A stretch of 64,000 nucleotides of DNA, taken from a bacterium (GTDB taxonomy: Bacteria > Krumholzibacteriota > Krumholzibacteriia > JACNKJ01). The stretch lies in assembly GCA_024231955.1 (NCBI GenBank), contig JAAEPZ010000538.1, positions 186,001-250,000 of the forward strand. Reading direction: 5' to 3'. Below the pieces are notes generated by a model. The model ran no database searches, was not told the DNA's origin, and worked only from the letters and a program-made list of their open reading frames with translations. Below are positions 26,560-36,394 of the stretch, in pieces. The first letter of the stretch is position 1; each line of letters begins with the position of its first letter. The translations under genes were made by a program, and so were the position numbers.

Positions 26560-27480
26560 ATGAGATATTTTCTGCCTCTGCTGTTGAGCGTCATGCTCAC
26601 CCCCCTGGCCTGTACGCAATTCACGATTCCAACTGACGGATATGTTGAGGTGGATGGAGCCAGGCTCTACTACAAGGCAATCGGCAGTGGAGAGCCGATT
26701 GTTGTGCTGCATGGCGGACCCGGATTTGATCATCAGACTTTCCTCCCCGATCTCGAGCTGCTTGCCGAGCATAACCGGGTTATTTTCTACGATCAGCGCG
26801 GCAGCGGTTTGTCGGAAGGGCCGGTGGATTCCGTCTCGATTACGATCGAGAATTTCATCGCGGATATTGAGGCGATCCGCAAGCACTTCAACATCGAGAA
26901 GCTGAATCTGCTCGGCCACTCCTGGGGCGGTATCCTGGCGATGCATTATGCCGTCGAGCATCCCGGAAATTTGAACACACTCATTGTCGCCTCGGCGGGA
27001 GCTTCATCCGATTGTTTCGGAGCGATGGGCGAGAACATCTCCGCCAATCGCACCCCGGAGGATTGGGAAGCGCTGGGGGAGATCTATGAATCGGAGGAGT
27101 TCAAGGCTGATGATCCCGCCGCGATCGAGGCGTTCTGGCGGATCTACTTCAAGGTCTACTTCCCCGACCCGTCGTTCGCCGACAGCATGAATCTGGCGAT
27201 GACGGAGAGGACGATCAAAAACGGCAACGCCGTCGCCGGCAACATCCTCGCCTCGGTGGGTGATTTCGATCTGTGTGACGCACTTGCTGCGGTCACATGT
27301 CCGGCGCTTGTGATTCACGGTGAGGCCGATCCCATGCCGACAACCTATGCCGAACAGATCAATGAATGTCTGCCGAATTCGGAGCTGGTGATTGTGGAAA
27401 ACGCGGGCCACTGGCTGTTCGTCGATGGCCGGGAGCCCTTCTGCCGCAGCATTGCCGGATTTGTGAAACGTTTCGAGTAG
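26560..27480 (+). CDS. Alpha/beta hydrolase lipoprotein, proline-iminopeptidase-like
   Basis: 306 residues from the ATG at 26560, preceded by GGAGCTGGA; a start six codons upstream is less likely. The N-terminus MRYFLPLLLSVMLTPLACTQ is a lipoprotein signal with the lipobox cysteine in PLAC. The fold is an S33-type alpha/beta hydrolase: oxyanion motif VVLHGGPGFDH, DQRGSGLSEG, the nucleophile elbow GHSWGGIL, the acid in HGEADPMPT and the catalytic His in ENAGHWLF. It could be an aminopeptidase or an esterase acting at the envelope. The substrate is unknown. It is a single gene. Confidence 0.9.
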   Translation: MRYFLPLLLSVMLTPLACTQFTIPTDGYVEVDGARLYYKAIGSGEPIVVLHGGPGFDHQTFLPDLELLAEHNRVIFYDQRGSGLSEGPVDSVSITIENFIADIEAIRKHFNIEKLNLLGHSWGGILAMHYAVEHPGNLNTLIVASAGASSDCFGAMGENISANRTPEDWEALGEIYESEEFKADDPAAIEAFWRIYFKVYFPDPSFADSMNLAMTERTIKNGNAVAGNILASVGDFDLCDALAAVTCPALVIHGEADPMPTTYAEQINECLPNSELVIVENAGHWLFVDGREPFCRSIAGFVKRFE

Positions 27481-27599
27481 CCGGAGACGAGACGACTGTT
27501 GAGGCGCCGATCAGAGTGGAGATTCGATCTCAGGAGGTGAAGCCAGGGCATGTCTCCCTGTTGAGGGTTCCTGAGACCGGCTATAGCTCCCGTATGGAT

Positions 27600-27618
27600 C
27601 CGTCACGGCGTGTGACGG
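27600..27618. terminator. Stem-loop between convergent genes
   Basis: Seven-bp arms CCGTCAC (27600-27606) and GTGACGG (27612-27618) with a five-base loop, between the hydrolase and the convergent giant kinase. No T-run, so it is only a possible terminator. Confidence 0.35.
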
Positions 27619-27644
27619 GTCTCGGGCAGTATTCGGAATCCGGA

Positions 27645-30600
27645 TCAGCGCTTGCTGGCTGATTCCGAAAGCTCTCCCTGGACCACCTTGGCCAGCATGG
27701 TCAAAGAGTAGGGCTTCTTCAGGTAGTGTCCGGCTCCAAGTGTCTGGGCCTCTTTGACGGCATCCGTGTCGATATAGCCACTGACGAGAATCGCCTTTTG
27801 CCCGGGATGAATCCGAATGATCTGCCTGTAGGTCTCCAGACCGTCGATACCGGGATCCATAATCATGTCGAGCAGAAGCAGGTCAACCCGATTTTGCTTC
27901 AGATAGGTCACGGCCTCCTCGCCGCTGGCGACCATGGAGGTCGAATAGCCGAGGTGTTTCATCATGTCGGCGGCTACCTCGCGCGGGGCCTTCTCGTCAT
28001 CAATGACCAGCACGGTTTGCCCGTTCCCGCGCTGCTCCTGGAGTTCCTGGTCGGGGGCCGGGTCTTGCCGCTTACCCGTCGAGATCGGGAAGTACACCTC
28101 GAAGCGGGTACCCGCCTCATCGCTGACCAGGTTGATGTATCCGTTGTGGTCATGCACGATGTTCCAGACAATGGCCAGGCCCAATCCCGTTCCGCTGCGA
28201 CCCATAGCTTTGCGGGAGTAGAACGGCTCGAAGATCTGCTCCTGATCCTCCTGGGATATGCCGGGACCGTTATCGGCAATCGTCATCACCGAGTATTCTC
28301 CACGGTTGATGTTGTCGTATCCATGCAACGGCTCATCAATGAACCGTTTTTCGGATTTAAGCGTTACCTGTCCGGTTCCTGTGATAGCCTCCATGGCGTT
28401 CCCGATCAGATTCATGATGATCTTCTTGATGTGAATCCTGGAACCCTGTATATCCGGCAGATCGACCGACAGGTGCGATTCGATATTGATGTCTGGATAA
28501 TGGCGGGTCAGGGCCAGATGCTCGGGTGACTTGAGATGATCCTGAATCGCGGCATTCAGGTTCATAGGCCCCTTGCTGATGGCCACACCTCGGGCGATGG
28601 TCAACAGGTCCGCGACGATATCGGTGGCTCGCTGTCCCGCTTTGCCGATTATCTCCAGCCCCTTACGCGCCCCCTCGGGCAGATCGGGCGTCTGCAGCAG
28701 CAGGTCGGGGTAAGCCACGATCGAGGTGAGAATGTTATTGAGATCGTGTGCGACCCCACCGGCCATGAGACCCATGGCCTCCATCTTCCGGGAACGGTAA
28801 AGTTTCTCCTGCAGATCCTTTGTTTGCTTCTCGGCCCTCTTGGCGTCCGTGAGATCCCTGATGGCGGCGACTCTGACCGATCTGCCGAAGTAGTCCATCA
28901 CCTTGGCGCGGATTTCGATCGGGAAGGTCTCGCCGCTCTTGCGACGCGCGGTCAGTTCATATGGTCCCAGATCACCCCTGGCGATCAGGTCGTTGAGGTA
29001 ATTTCTCGATTCCTCCGTGGTGGTCGCCTCGATAGCGGGCTTGTTCAGCAGATCCTCCGGTTCGTAGCCGAACATGGCGAAGTACTGATCGTTGGCCTGC
29101 AGCAATACGCCGTCATCGTGGATGGCGATCGCCTCCCAGGTGGCGTCGCTCAATTGACGCAGGCTATCCTCACTCTCCTTGATCTGTCGCAGGGAGAGCA
29201 CTGTGTTCATCGCGTAGGTGACGTGATGACTGATCCGCTTGAAGAGTTCCTGCTCGGGTGGCGTCCAGATGCGCTCGTAGGAGCATTGATGCAGGCCGAG
29301 CAGCCAGGGCTCCCCGATCAGTGGCCGCAGGCAGATCGTCATCATCGATTTGACCGCGTACTCCTCTGCGGTCTCGGTCGCACCTGTGATGTGGGTCCGG
29401 GGATCAAAGATCACGGGGTCATCACTATCCAGCGCCATCTGCAACTCATCTCCCAGGCCTGGTGATACGGGGATTCTGGCACCATGAGTCGATGCACCGG
29501 GGTAGGCGGGATTATGAATCTCTATCGGCACCTTGATATGGCTTGACTTCGGGTCACAGGGGTGGAGCAACCAGGTGCGATCGCTTGAGAAAATATCCGC
29601 GACCGTTGCTATGACCTTCTCCAGCATCTTGTCGACATTGTCCTCTTGCAGGATCACCCGATCGATCCGCTCCATGCCTCTCAGGAGGTGCAGGTGTTCG
29701 AGGTGCACACGCTCCACCTTCTGACGCTCAACCACCTCCGACTTCAATCGGACAATTCTCCAGGCGATCAAGCTCATCAGCGCCAGACCCGCGCAGGCCA
29801 TCAACACCTTGAACCAGGCGGTCTGCCAGAAGGGGGGCAGGATCACGACCGGAAGCGTCACTCCGCTTTCATTCCACAGGCCATCGTTGTTGGAGGCGTT
29901 GAGATGGAGGCGATATGAGCCCGGCGGCAGGTTGGTGTAGCGGCCATAGCGCCGGGAACTCTCCTGGTGCCAGGTATCTTCGAACCCCTCCAGCCAGTAC
30001 CGATATCTGTTCTTCTCGGATCGCCGATAACTGAGCGACGCGAACTCGAATTCGAAGAAATTGCTCTGCCAGTCAAGAGTCACGGAGTCGAGTTTCTCCA
30101 ATGCGCAATCAAGGCTCAACTCCTCACCGCTCTGAGCGAATGAGGTCAGAACGACAGGTGGGAGGTAGGGGTTGGTCGTGAAAGCCTGCGGCGTGAAACG
30201 ATTGAGCCCCGTAAAGCCGCCTGCCCACATCTCGCCGCTGCCGGCGCGGCAAAAGGCCGTGTAGAAAAAAGCATCACCCTGCAGACCGTCTTTATGGGTA
30301 TAGCCGTACTGGTTCCCGGATATCGGATCGAAATGGATGAGACCCATATTCGTCGTCAACCAGAGTTGCCCCTGTTCATCCTCCATGACTCCAAATACGG
30401 TTTTACCCCTCAACGACTCGGACCCGGGGTAATCCCCGTATGTGAGCGTGTTGGGATCGAATCGATTCAGGCCGGCTTGGGTACCGGCCCAGATATTGTC
30501 ACCGGCATCCTGGTACAGGCAGACAAGCTGATTGCTTTTCGTCGATAAGCTGCCTCCGGATTCCCGGCGATAGAGGGTGAAGACGCCGGTTGCCGGATCG

Positions 30601-32270
30601 AAGCGGTTGAGCCCCTCCTGCGTGGCCAGCCAGAGCAGCCCGGCCTGATCCTGGATCATGTCCCAGATGTAGCCCCCCTTCAGGGAGTTGGGATCACTCT
30701 TGTCGGCCAGGTAGTGGGTGAATTGGCCGGAACTCCTGTCGAGTTTATCCAAGCCAATCTCGTTGCAGGCCAGCCAAAGTATGTCGTCGTCGTGGCGGTC
30801 GCTCAAGATCTGGCGGATTGCCGTGCAGTCGCTGAGACTGCCGGGATCGGCCGGATCGTGATCGTACCGTTTTGTGCAGAGTCCGGCTTCGCGATCGAAT
30901 ACGGACAGACCTGCATCGGCGAGATTACTCGAGCTGATCCAGAAGGTGCCGCCGCTATCCTCATGCATGGCCGACACCCAGGAGTACCTGATGCTCCGAG
31001 GGTCGTCGGGGTCGGGCTGGTACGAGCGGAATGTTTCCGTCGCGGCATCGAACCGGTTGAGACCGCCCGTGCCTGTACCGACCCAGATCGTGCCCTGAAG
31101 GTCTTCATAGATCGGCACAACGATATTGCAACTCAGGCTGTGGGGATCGCCGGCAATATGGCGATAAAGCGTGAACGCAGTGTTGGTGGGTGAATACCTC
31201 TCGATCTGCCCACTGAGGAGCATCACCCAGAGGACACCACCGGCATCCTCCATGATGGCTTCGACATCATTGCTGCTCAGACATCCTGGTTTCGAGGGAT
31301 CGGATCGGTAGCGGCTGAAGTCATCGGTCTCCGGCTGGAATCGATTGAGGCCACCCGCCAGCGTGCCTACCCAGAGTGTGCCGTTTCCATCCACATGCAA
31401 CGCCCGAATGTGATCGCTTCCGAGACTGGCGGCGACGTTCTTGTCATGGCGATAGTGTTTGCAGGATTCTGAATCCGGATCAAGGCGGCAGAGCCCTTGC
31501 CCCCGCGTGCCGACCCAGAGGTTCCCCGTTGCATCTTCGGCGATAGCCATGATCTGCGTGTTGTCTATGCGGGATAATTCCTCGGGATCGTGTCGGTAGT
31601 ATTGAATGGCGTCGGTTGCCTCATCGTATCGGGCAAGGCCCCGATCCGTGCCGATCCATAGGCGTCCGGAGCTGTCCTGGCAGAACGCCTCTACCTGATT
31701 GATCGCGGGGTGGTCGGGATATGCCGGGTCATTGTGCAGACGGGTGAATGCGGACGTGTCCGGGTTGAAGCGCCAGAGACCGTTGTTGCGTGTTCCGAGC
31801 CAGAGGCGTCCCCGATCATCCTGAGCGAGTTTGGTGATCGCGCCGGGGGCGATGCTCCCGGGGTCATCCGGATCGTGGGAATACTGGATCAGCCTGTTGG
31901 TCGTCTTGTCGTAGCAATCCAGCCCGCTGTCGGTGGCGATCCAGATGCGGCCGTCTCTATCCTCAAGCAGATCCAGTGCATTGCTGTGCGACAGGGGGGC
32001 TTGATCGCGGAACCAGGGTTGCAGATCGTAACCATCGTAACGGATGACCCCGAAGCCGCTGGTGGCGATCCAGATGAAACCGTCTTGGTCCTGGATCATG
32101 CCGTTGAGCTGATGACCCACGGAGAGGTGTTCGAATTCGATCCGATTTTCCGAGTCAGCATGCGCATTGAAGGGCAGGAGGAACAGGCCGAACAGCAGAG
32201 TCAGGAGATCAACGATATTAATATGCAAGCCTCTGTCATAGGCTGACTTCGATGCCCCGCTATCGGGCAT
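27645..32270 (-). CDS. Giant propeller hybrid histidine kinase (Reg_prop-Y_Y_Y-TM-GAF-PAS-HisKA-HATPase-REC)
   Basis: 1541 residues from the ATG at 32270, which follows AGAGGAGG; a start twelve codons earlier is possible. After a signal or anchor helix come about 14 two-component-regulator propeller repeats (DQDGFIWIATSGFGVIRYDG and many like DRGRLWLGTRNNGLWRFN), forming two extracytoplasmic propellers. A Y_Y_Y domain (YRYWLEGFEDTW, GSYRLHLNASNNDG), a membrane helix, GAF and PAS domains, HisKA with AGGVAHDLNNILTSI, HATPase with NLIGNAMEAI and a receiver with the Asp in LLLLDMIMDPG and Lys in LKKPYS follow. Unlike Bacteroides HTCS proteins it has no AraC-type DNA-binding end. Those relatives sense glycans, so a sugar ligand is a reasonable guess. 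Confidence 0.92.
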   Translation of the reverse strand: MPDSGASKSAYDRGLHINIVDLLTLLFGLFLLPFNAHADSENRIEFEHLSVGHQLNGMIQDQDGFIWIATSGFGVIRYDGYDLQPWFRDQAPLSHSNALDLLEDRDGRIWIATDSGLDCYDKTTNRLIQYSHDPDDPGSIAPGAITKLAQDDRGRLWLGTRNNGLWRFNPDTSAFTRLHNDPAYPDHPAINQVEAFCQDSSGRLWIGTDRGLARYDEATDAIQYYRHDPEELSRIDNTQIMAIAEDATGNLWVGTRGQGLCRLDPDSESCKHYRHDKNVAASLGSDHIRALHVDGNGTLWVGTLAGGLNRFQPETDDFSRYRSDPSKPGCLSSNDVEAIMEDAGGVLWVMLLSGQIERYSPTNTAFTLYRHIAGDPHSLSCNIVVPIYEDLQGTIWVGTGTGGLNRFDAATETFRSYQPDPDDPRSIRYSWVSAMHEDSGGTFWISSSNLADAGLSVFDREAGLCTKRYDHDPADPGSLSDCTAIRQILSDRHDDDILWLACNEIGLDKLDRSSGQFTHYLADKSDPNSLKGGYIWDMIQDQAGLLWLATQEGLNRFDPATGVFTLYRRESGGSLSTKSNQLVCLYQDAGDNIWAGTQAGLNRFDPNTLTYGDYPGSESLRGKTVFGVMEDEQGQLWLTTNMGLIHFDPISGNQYGYTHKDGLQGDAFFYTAFCRAGSGEMWAGGFTGLNRFTPQAFTTNPYLPPVVLTSFAQSGEELSLDCALEKLDSVTLDWQSNFFEFEFASLSYRRSEKNRYRYWLEGFEDTWHQESSRRYGRYTNLPPGSYRLHLNASNNDGLWNESGVTLPVVILPPFWQTAWFKVLMACAGLALMSLIAWRIVRLKSEVVERQKVERVHLEHLHLLRGMERIDRVILQEDNVDKMLEKVIATVADIFSSDRTWLLHPCDPKSSHIKVPIEIHNPAYPGASTHGARIPVSPGLGDELQMALDSDDPVIFDPRTHITGATETAEEYAVKSMMTICLRPLIGEPWLLGLHQCSYERIWTPPEQELFKRISHHVTYAMNTVLSLRQIKESEDSLRQLSDATWEAIAIHDDGVLLQANDQYFAMFGYEPEDLLNKPAIEATTTEESRNYLNDLIARGDLGPYELTARRKSGETFPIEIRAKVMDYFGRSVRVAAIRDLTDAKRAEKQTKDLQEKLYRSRKMEAMGLMAGGVAHDLNNILTSIVAYPDLLLQTPDLPEGARKGLEIIGKAGQRATDIVADLLTIARGVAISKGPMNLNAAIQDHLKSPEHLALTRHYPDINIESHLSVDLPDIQGSRIHIKKIIMNLIGNAMEAITGTGQVTLKSEKRFIDEPLHGYDNINRGEYSVMTIADNGPGISQEDQEQIFEPFYSRKAMGRSGTGLGLAIVWNIVHDHNGYINLVSDEAGTRFEVYFPISTGKRQDPAPDQELQEQRGNGQTVLVIDDEKAPREVAADMMKHLGYSTSMVASGEEAVTYLKQNRVDLLLLDMIMDPGIDGLETYRQIIRIHPGQKAILVSGYIDTDAVKEAQTLGAGHYLKKPYSLTMLAKVVQGELSESASKR

Positions 32271-32465
32271 ATCGTCCTCCTCTGTTTGCTTCAGGATGCC
32301 TTTCACCTCATGTAATTGCTTTCGGTAATGAGTACCATAATCTTGAGGGTGGAGTGGCCATTAAGGTGATTCGGAGGGCATGCTGTCCCATTTTGAGACG
32401 TTGTTGCCGGCAGATCCCGATGACATATTCAATTCCTCACGGGAACCGACGGAAGATATCTCCGG

Positions 32466-34754
32466 CTATCTCCCCTTCTCATCCCGCTCCTGCAGCAACT
32501 TGAGCAGCGCGGCCCGCTCCTTGTCTCCGGCGAACAGCGTTACCTGCGATTCCATGAGGTCGGAGACGACGTCGTCGATCATCCTTTGGGAACGATCCCG
32601 CTTGTGCTCGCTGACGTCACCGATGAACTGCCAGAGGCGCTCCTTGATATCTCCCGGCAGCACCTGCTCCAGGTATTCCAGCGCGTAGTTGTTCAGCATC
32701 TCATCATTCAGCAGGATACCGTTGAACGCCGCCCGCACCGGCGCCTGCTCCAGCACCAGGCTCAGCATGCGGAAAGTGTGTTCGAGGCTGAGAGTGCCCC
32801 GCTCGTCGACATGGGCGTTGACCAGTTCCGACTCGGTCCGGTCGAGACCGTCGAAGAGCTTCTGCAGCTCCCACACCGGTTTGTCCCGAGCCACCTCTGC
32901 GCGTACGGCGGCCCAGATCCGATCCTCCCGGTTGACCAGGGAGAGCTGCAGATCGTGACGTTGACGCTTGACCAGCGCCAGGGCCGCACGGTACCGGATC
33001 TCGAAACGCCCGGCCGTGAGGGCCGTGAGCAGGGCATCGTCGGCGGAGCGCCGTCCCGTCAGCGCGAACACGCGGGGGATCCGTCGCCGGATGACGAAAT
33101 CGCGGGTTTCATCGATCAGCACTTCGGTCAACAGCGGCTCCGCGGCGAATCCGAGATCCACGAGTTTGGCGGTGACCTCGTTCTTGATGGCGTCGCGCGC
33201 CAGCAGATTCAGCAACATCCGCAGATGGGCCGTGTCCCATGTGTGATTGCGGGCAATCGCCTGTCGCACCGTATCAAGATCGGCCGACCTGAGCTGCTCC
33301 AGGTACTGCGGCACATGGGGCACATCGATCTCCTCGACCTGTTTCCGGGGGGGCGCGGGCGGCAGGTTGAGATCGGCAAGACGGTTATGCAGATCAAGGC
33401 GGGTAAAGGTGGCGTCGAGAGGGTGGTGCGCCAGTTGCCCGGTATCATCCGTGAGTTCGATATCCTCCGCCTCATCCTTCAATCGCTGAATGATCGTCTT
33501 CAGGTATTGCCTGTCCATGCGACGGCTCATCACGATGAAGATGATCGCGAGCAGCGCCACCAGCAACGACAGCAGACCGGAGGGGAGATGCAGGGTAGTA
33601 ATGAGGACGAAGATCACCACGGCGCCCAACCCCTCGGCCAGCGTATCGAGCACGGTGTCGATGAAGGTCTTCGTGCGTCGTCGCAGGTCGACCGACAGCG
33701 GCAGGTAGAGGATCTCGATTGCGGGTCGGAAGATGGATTTGCGCAAAGCGTTGTCGCCGCCCCGGAGCAAGGTGGCCATGAACAGCCCCGGCAGCAACGC
33801 CAGGCCCGCGGAGCCTGCGAGTAGGAACAACGGAAGCAGGATCAGGACCGCACCGACGCCGCGAGCGGCGATCAGGCGACCGGAGACCAGCATCTGCAGG
33901 AGCAGGGCGATGCCCCCGGTCCAGCCGTAGAAACTGCCGAAGAAGGCCGTCATGTCCGCCTGAGCGCTGTCCGAGTCGGCGAATACTCGGGTGACGGTCT
34001 CCTTGAACTGGTAGTCCACCAGCGTGCTGGCCATGGTGGCGGAGATCACGATCAGCGCAATGATCCGCAGGTGCCTGGTGCTCCAGATCAGTTTGAGATT
34101 GTCGAAAGGACCCTGCTTCTTCTCCCCCTCCAGCTCCTGCAGCTTGAGCACCGGTCCGGGCGGCAGGAGTTTCTGCCAGAGGAGGAACAGCAGCAGCAGG
34201 CCGATCAAAAGCGGAAAGAGGTTGGTGATCGCCATTATGCCGCTCAACCAGTTGAGCGAGACGCCGATCACCAACGCACCCGCCGTGCCGCCGGCGCTGA
34301 TCAATCCGAAGAGCCGCTTGGCGCCCCGCACGGCGAACAATTCGGAGGTGACGACCCAGAAACCCGACGCCATGAGCAATATGCCCAGAGCCGTCCAGAT
34401 GTAGAATGCAATCACGACGATATCGACCGCCAGGCCGAATACGGCGAGTGGCCAGAGGGCGGTCAGGCCGAGGATCAGGATCCCGACCAGCCGGTTCATC
34501 ACGCGGCGGGGCGGATGGAGTTCGAGGAGTCGGGTGAAGGCCCGCACGACGGGGAGGCTGAGCAGGGCGACGGTACCCATGATGTAGGGGAGAGATTCCA
34601 CCGAAAACTGGCTGAGGTAGACGGCCTCGCGCATGGCGCGTCCGAGGGTCATCGCCCCGATGCAGAAGAAGGCGCCCAGCGTGGAGAAGATCAGCCCGCG
34701 CCCCTCGCCGGGGCGGACGTCAATCCAGCTGCGGAATCTGCGGCCGCTGTTCAT
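32466..34754 (-). CDS. Npt-like nucleotide-carrier family/MFS membrane protein fused to HEAT repeats
   Basis: 762 residues. Residues 1 to about 430 hold some 10-12 membrane helices with the pattern of the bacterial relatives of ATP/ADP translocases: TLGRAMREAVYLSQF near helix 1, AVRGAKRLFGLISAGGTAGAL, then PLSVDLRRRTKTFIDTVLDTLAEGLGAV. The C-terminal 280 residues are cytoplasmic helical HEAT-like repeats (LLTALTAGRFEIRYRAALALVKRQ). True NTP carriers are known mostly from intracellular parasites and plastids; free-living homologues are uncharacterised. The gene starts one base after the stop of the Ser/Thr kinase gene, so the two are co-transcribed. The transported substrate is unproven. Confidence 0.78.
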   Translation of the reverse strand: MNSGRRFRSWIDVRPGEGRGLIFSTLGAFFCIGAMTLGRAMREAVYLSQFSVESLPYIMGTVALLSLPVVRAFTRLLELHPPRRVMNRLVGILILGLTALWPLAVFGLAVDIVVIAFYIWTALGILLMASGFWVVTSELFAVRGAKRLFGLISAGGTAGALVIGVSLNWLSGIMAITNLFPLLIGLLLLFLLWQKLLPPGPVLKLQELEGEKKQGPFDNLKLIWSTRHLRIIALIVISATMASTLVDYQFKETVTRVFADSDSAQADMTAFFGSFYGWTGGIALLLQMLVSGRLIAARGVGAVLILLPLFLLAGSAGLALLPGLFMATLLRGGDNALRKSIFRPAIEILYLPLSVDLRRRTKTFIDTVLDTLAEGLGAVVIFVLITTLHLPSGLLSLLVALLAIIFIVMSRRMDRQYLKTIIQRLKDEAEDIELTDDTGQLAHHPLDATFTRLDLHNRLADLNLPPAPPRKQVEEIDVPHVPQYLEQLRSADLDTVRQAIARNHTWDTAHLRMLLNLLARDAIKNEVTAKLVDLGFAAEPLLTEVLIDETRDFVIRRRIPRVFALTGRRSADDALLTALTAGRFEIRYRAALALVKRQRHDLQLSLVNREDRIWAAVRAEVARDKPVWELQKLFDGLDRTESELVNAHVDERGTLSLEHTFRMLSLVLEQAPVRAAFNGILLNDEMLNNYALEYLEQVLPGDIKERLWQFIGDVSEHKRDRSQRMIDDVVSDLMESQVTLFAGDKERAALLKLLQERDEKGR

Positions 34755-34755
34755 G

Positions 34756-36345
34756 TCAATCCTGTCCGGGTTGAGCGGTCTGCTCAGTCATGTGCCCGTG
34801 CAGATCCCACCACTCCGCGGCTTCGCGACGTCCCCAGGACGAGTCGAACAGAATGGCCTCCAGTGCGGCATCCAGATCCAGAGCGGATTGATACCTGTCC
34901 TCCGGCTTCTTGGCCAGGCACTTCAGTACCAGAGCATCCAGCTCCGCCGGGATCGCCATCTCCGTGAAGGATGACGGCGGCTTGGGCTCGCTTTTCACCT
35001 GCTCGATGATCAGGTCGATACTGGTATCCGCCTCGAACGGCGCGTGGCCGGTCAGAAGCCAAAAGGCTACGCCGCCCAGATTATAGATGTCGGAACGCGC
35101 ATCCAGATCCGTGTTGCCGTAGATCGCCTCGGGCGCGATGAAACGGGGAGTACCCAGCATGATACCCGTTTGGCTCAACCCGTCCTTCATGTTCGTATCG
35201 AGCTGCTTGGCGAGGCCGAAATCAAGAACCTTCACGAAATCGGAGATCCCGCCGCGATTGGTGAGGAATATATTCGAGGGCTTGATGTCGCGATGGACGA
35301 TTTTGTGGGCGTGAGCCTCGGAGAGCGAGCCGCAGACCTGCCGGAGAATGCAGGCCACCCGCGCGGGCGGCAGCGCACCGAACTTGCTCACCAGCTTGTT
35401 CAGATCCAGACCGTTGAGATACTCCATGGCGTAGTAGAACGTGCCGTCGCAGGTGCGTCCGAAATCATAGATCTGGATCGTGTTGGGGTGGCTCAGTTCG
35501 GCGCACAGGTGGACTTCACGCTCGAAGCGGCTGATATTGGCGGTCGAGAGACCCGTTTTCACATCGAGCACCTTGATGGCCGTGGGTCGGCAGAGCAGCT
35601 GATGAGTGGCCAGAAGCACACGGCCCATGCCGCCGTGTCCGATCTCCCTCTTGATGATGTAGTTGCCCAGTCGAGCGGCCTTGTGGGCCTCGCGGCGAAG
35701 GTTGTACAGAGTATGGCTGATGGCGATCGACAGGAATGATATCGATATGGTGGCTGCCAGACCCATGATCATCGTATCCTTGAAATCCCCCAGGCCGTTC
35801 GCCCGCACGGCCCAGAAGGCGTTGATCTCGGGTATGAGGATCCTGGCGAGGAACATGGTTGCCAACATGGTTGCGATGCCGGACAGGCATAGCGTTATCT
35901 GGTAGCGCGTGCGCCAGGGGATGAAGGCGGCGGGCAGAAAGATAAGTATGGTCATCCCCATGAATTCCATCTGGTCGGGGTTGGCGACGCTCTCGATGAG
36001 GAAGTCCAGGCAGATGTTGGTCAGGGAGACCGAGAAGACGATCATCCGGATCGCCCTGTTGCTCAGTCGGTGTCGCAGGAGGATCAGGGTGAGGAGGCCA
36101 AGCAGGAAGAGTAATCCGTGACCAAGGCAGAGCGTCTTGATGCGGATGGAGATGATGTTGGTGACTTGCGGCTGCTTATCGAGCAACAGAAGCAGGGATG
36201 CCGTCAGGAAGATACTGACGATCAGTCCCAACCCCATAACCTGTAAGCTTCGTCGCAGCAGAAGGGCTTTGAGGTCGGCCTCGAATGAACTGTGGGATCC
36301 TGTGTGAGTCAGGGCCAGATTGCCGATTCTGCCTGAACTGTCCAT
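34756..36345 (-). CDS. Membrane serine/threonine protein kinase with N-terminal membrane domain
   Basis: 529 residues. Residues 30 to about 210 contain around six membrane helices. The Hanks-type kinase domain follows from about 225: YIIKREIGHGGMGRVLLATH (glycine loop), TAIKVLD (ATP lysine), HRDIKPSNIFL (catalytic loop), VLDFGLAKQL (Mg-binding DFG) and FIAPEAIYG with SDIYNLGGVAFWLLTG. All catalytic residues are present, so activity is expected. There are no PASTA or propeller sensor domains, so the membrane domain is the likely sensor. The stop codon lies one base before the start of the Npt-like/HEAT gene, which suggests the transporter or its HEAT tail is a partner or substrate (inference). 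Confidence 0.93.
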   Translation of the reverse strand: MDSSGRIGNLALTHTGSHSSFEADLKALLLRRSLQVMGLGLIVSIFLTASLLLLLDKQPQVTNIISIRIKTLCLGHGLLFLLGLLTLILLRHRLSNRAIRMIVFSVSLTNICLDFLIESVANPDQMEFMGMTILIFLPAAFIPWRTRYQITLCLSGIATMLATMFLARILIPEINAFWAVRANGLGDFKDTMIMGLAATISISFLSIAISHTLYNLRREAHKAARLGNYIIKREIGHGGMGRVLLATHQLLCRPTAIKVLDVKTGLSTANISRFEREVHLCAELSHPNTIQIYDFGRTCDGTFYYAMEYLNGLDLNKLVSKFGALPPARVACILRQVCGSLSEAHAHKIVHRDIKPSNIFLTNRGGISDFVKVLDFGLAKQLDTNMKDGLSQTGIMLGTPRFIAPEAIYGNTDLDARSDIYNLGGVAFWLLTGHAPFEADTSIDLIIEQVKSEPKPPSSFTEMAIPAELDALVLKCLAKKPEDRYQSALDLDAALEAILFDSSWGRREAAEWWDLHGHMTEQTAQPGQD

Positions 36346-36394
36346 CCTGCTGGCTCCTTGTCGGCCGTCGGGCGCGGTTGTTCGACCCGAGCGC

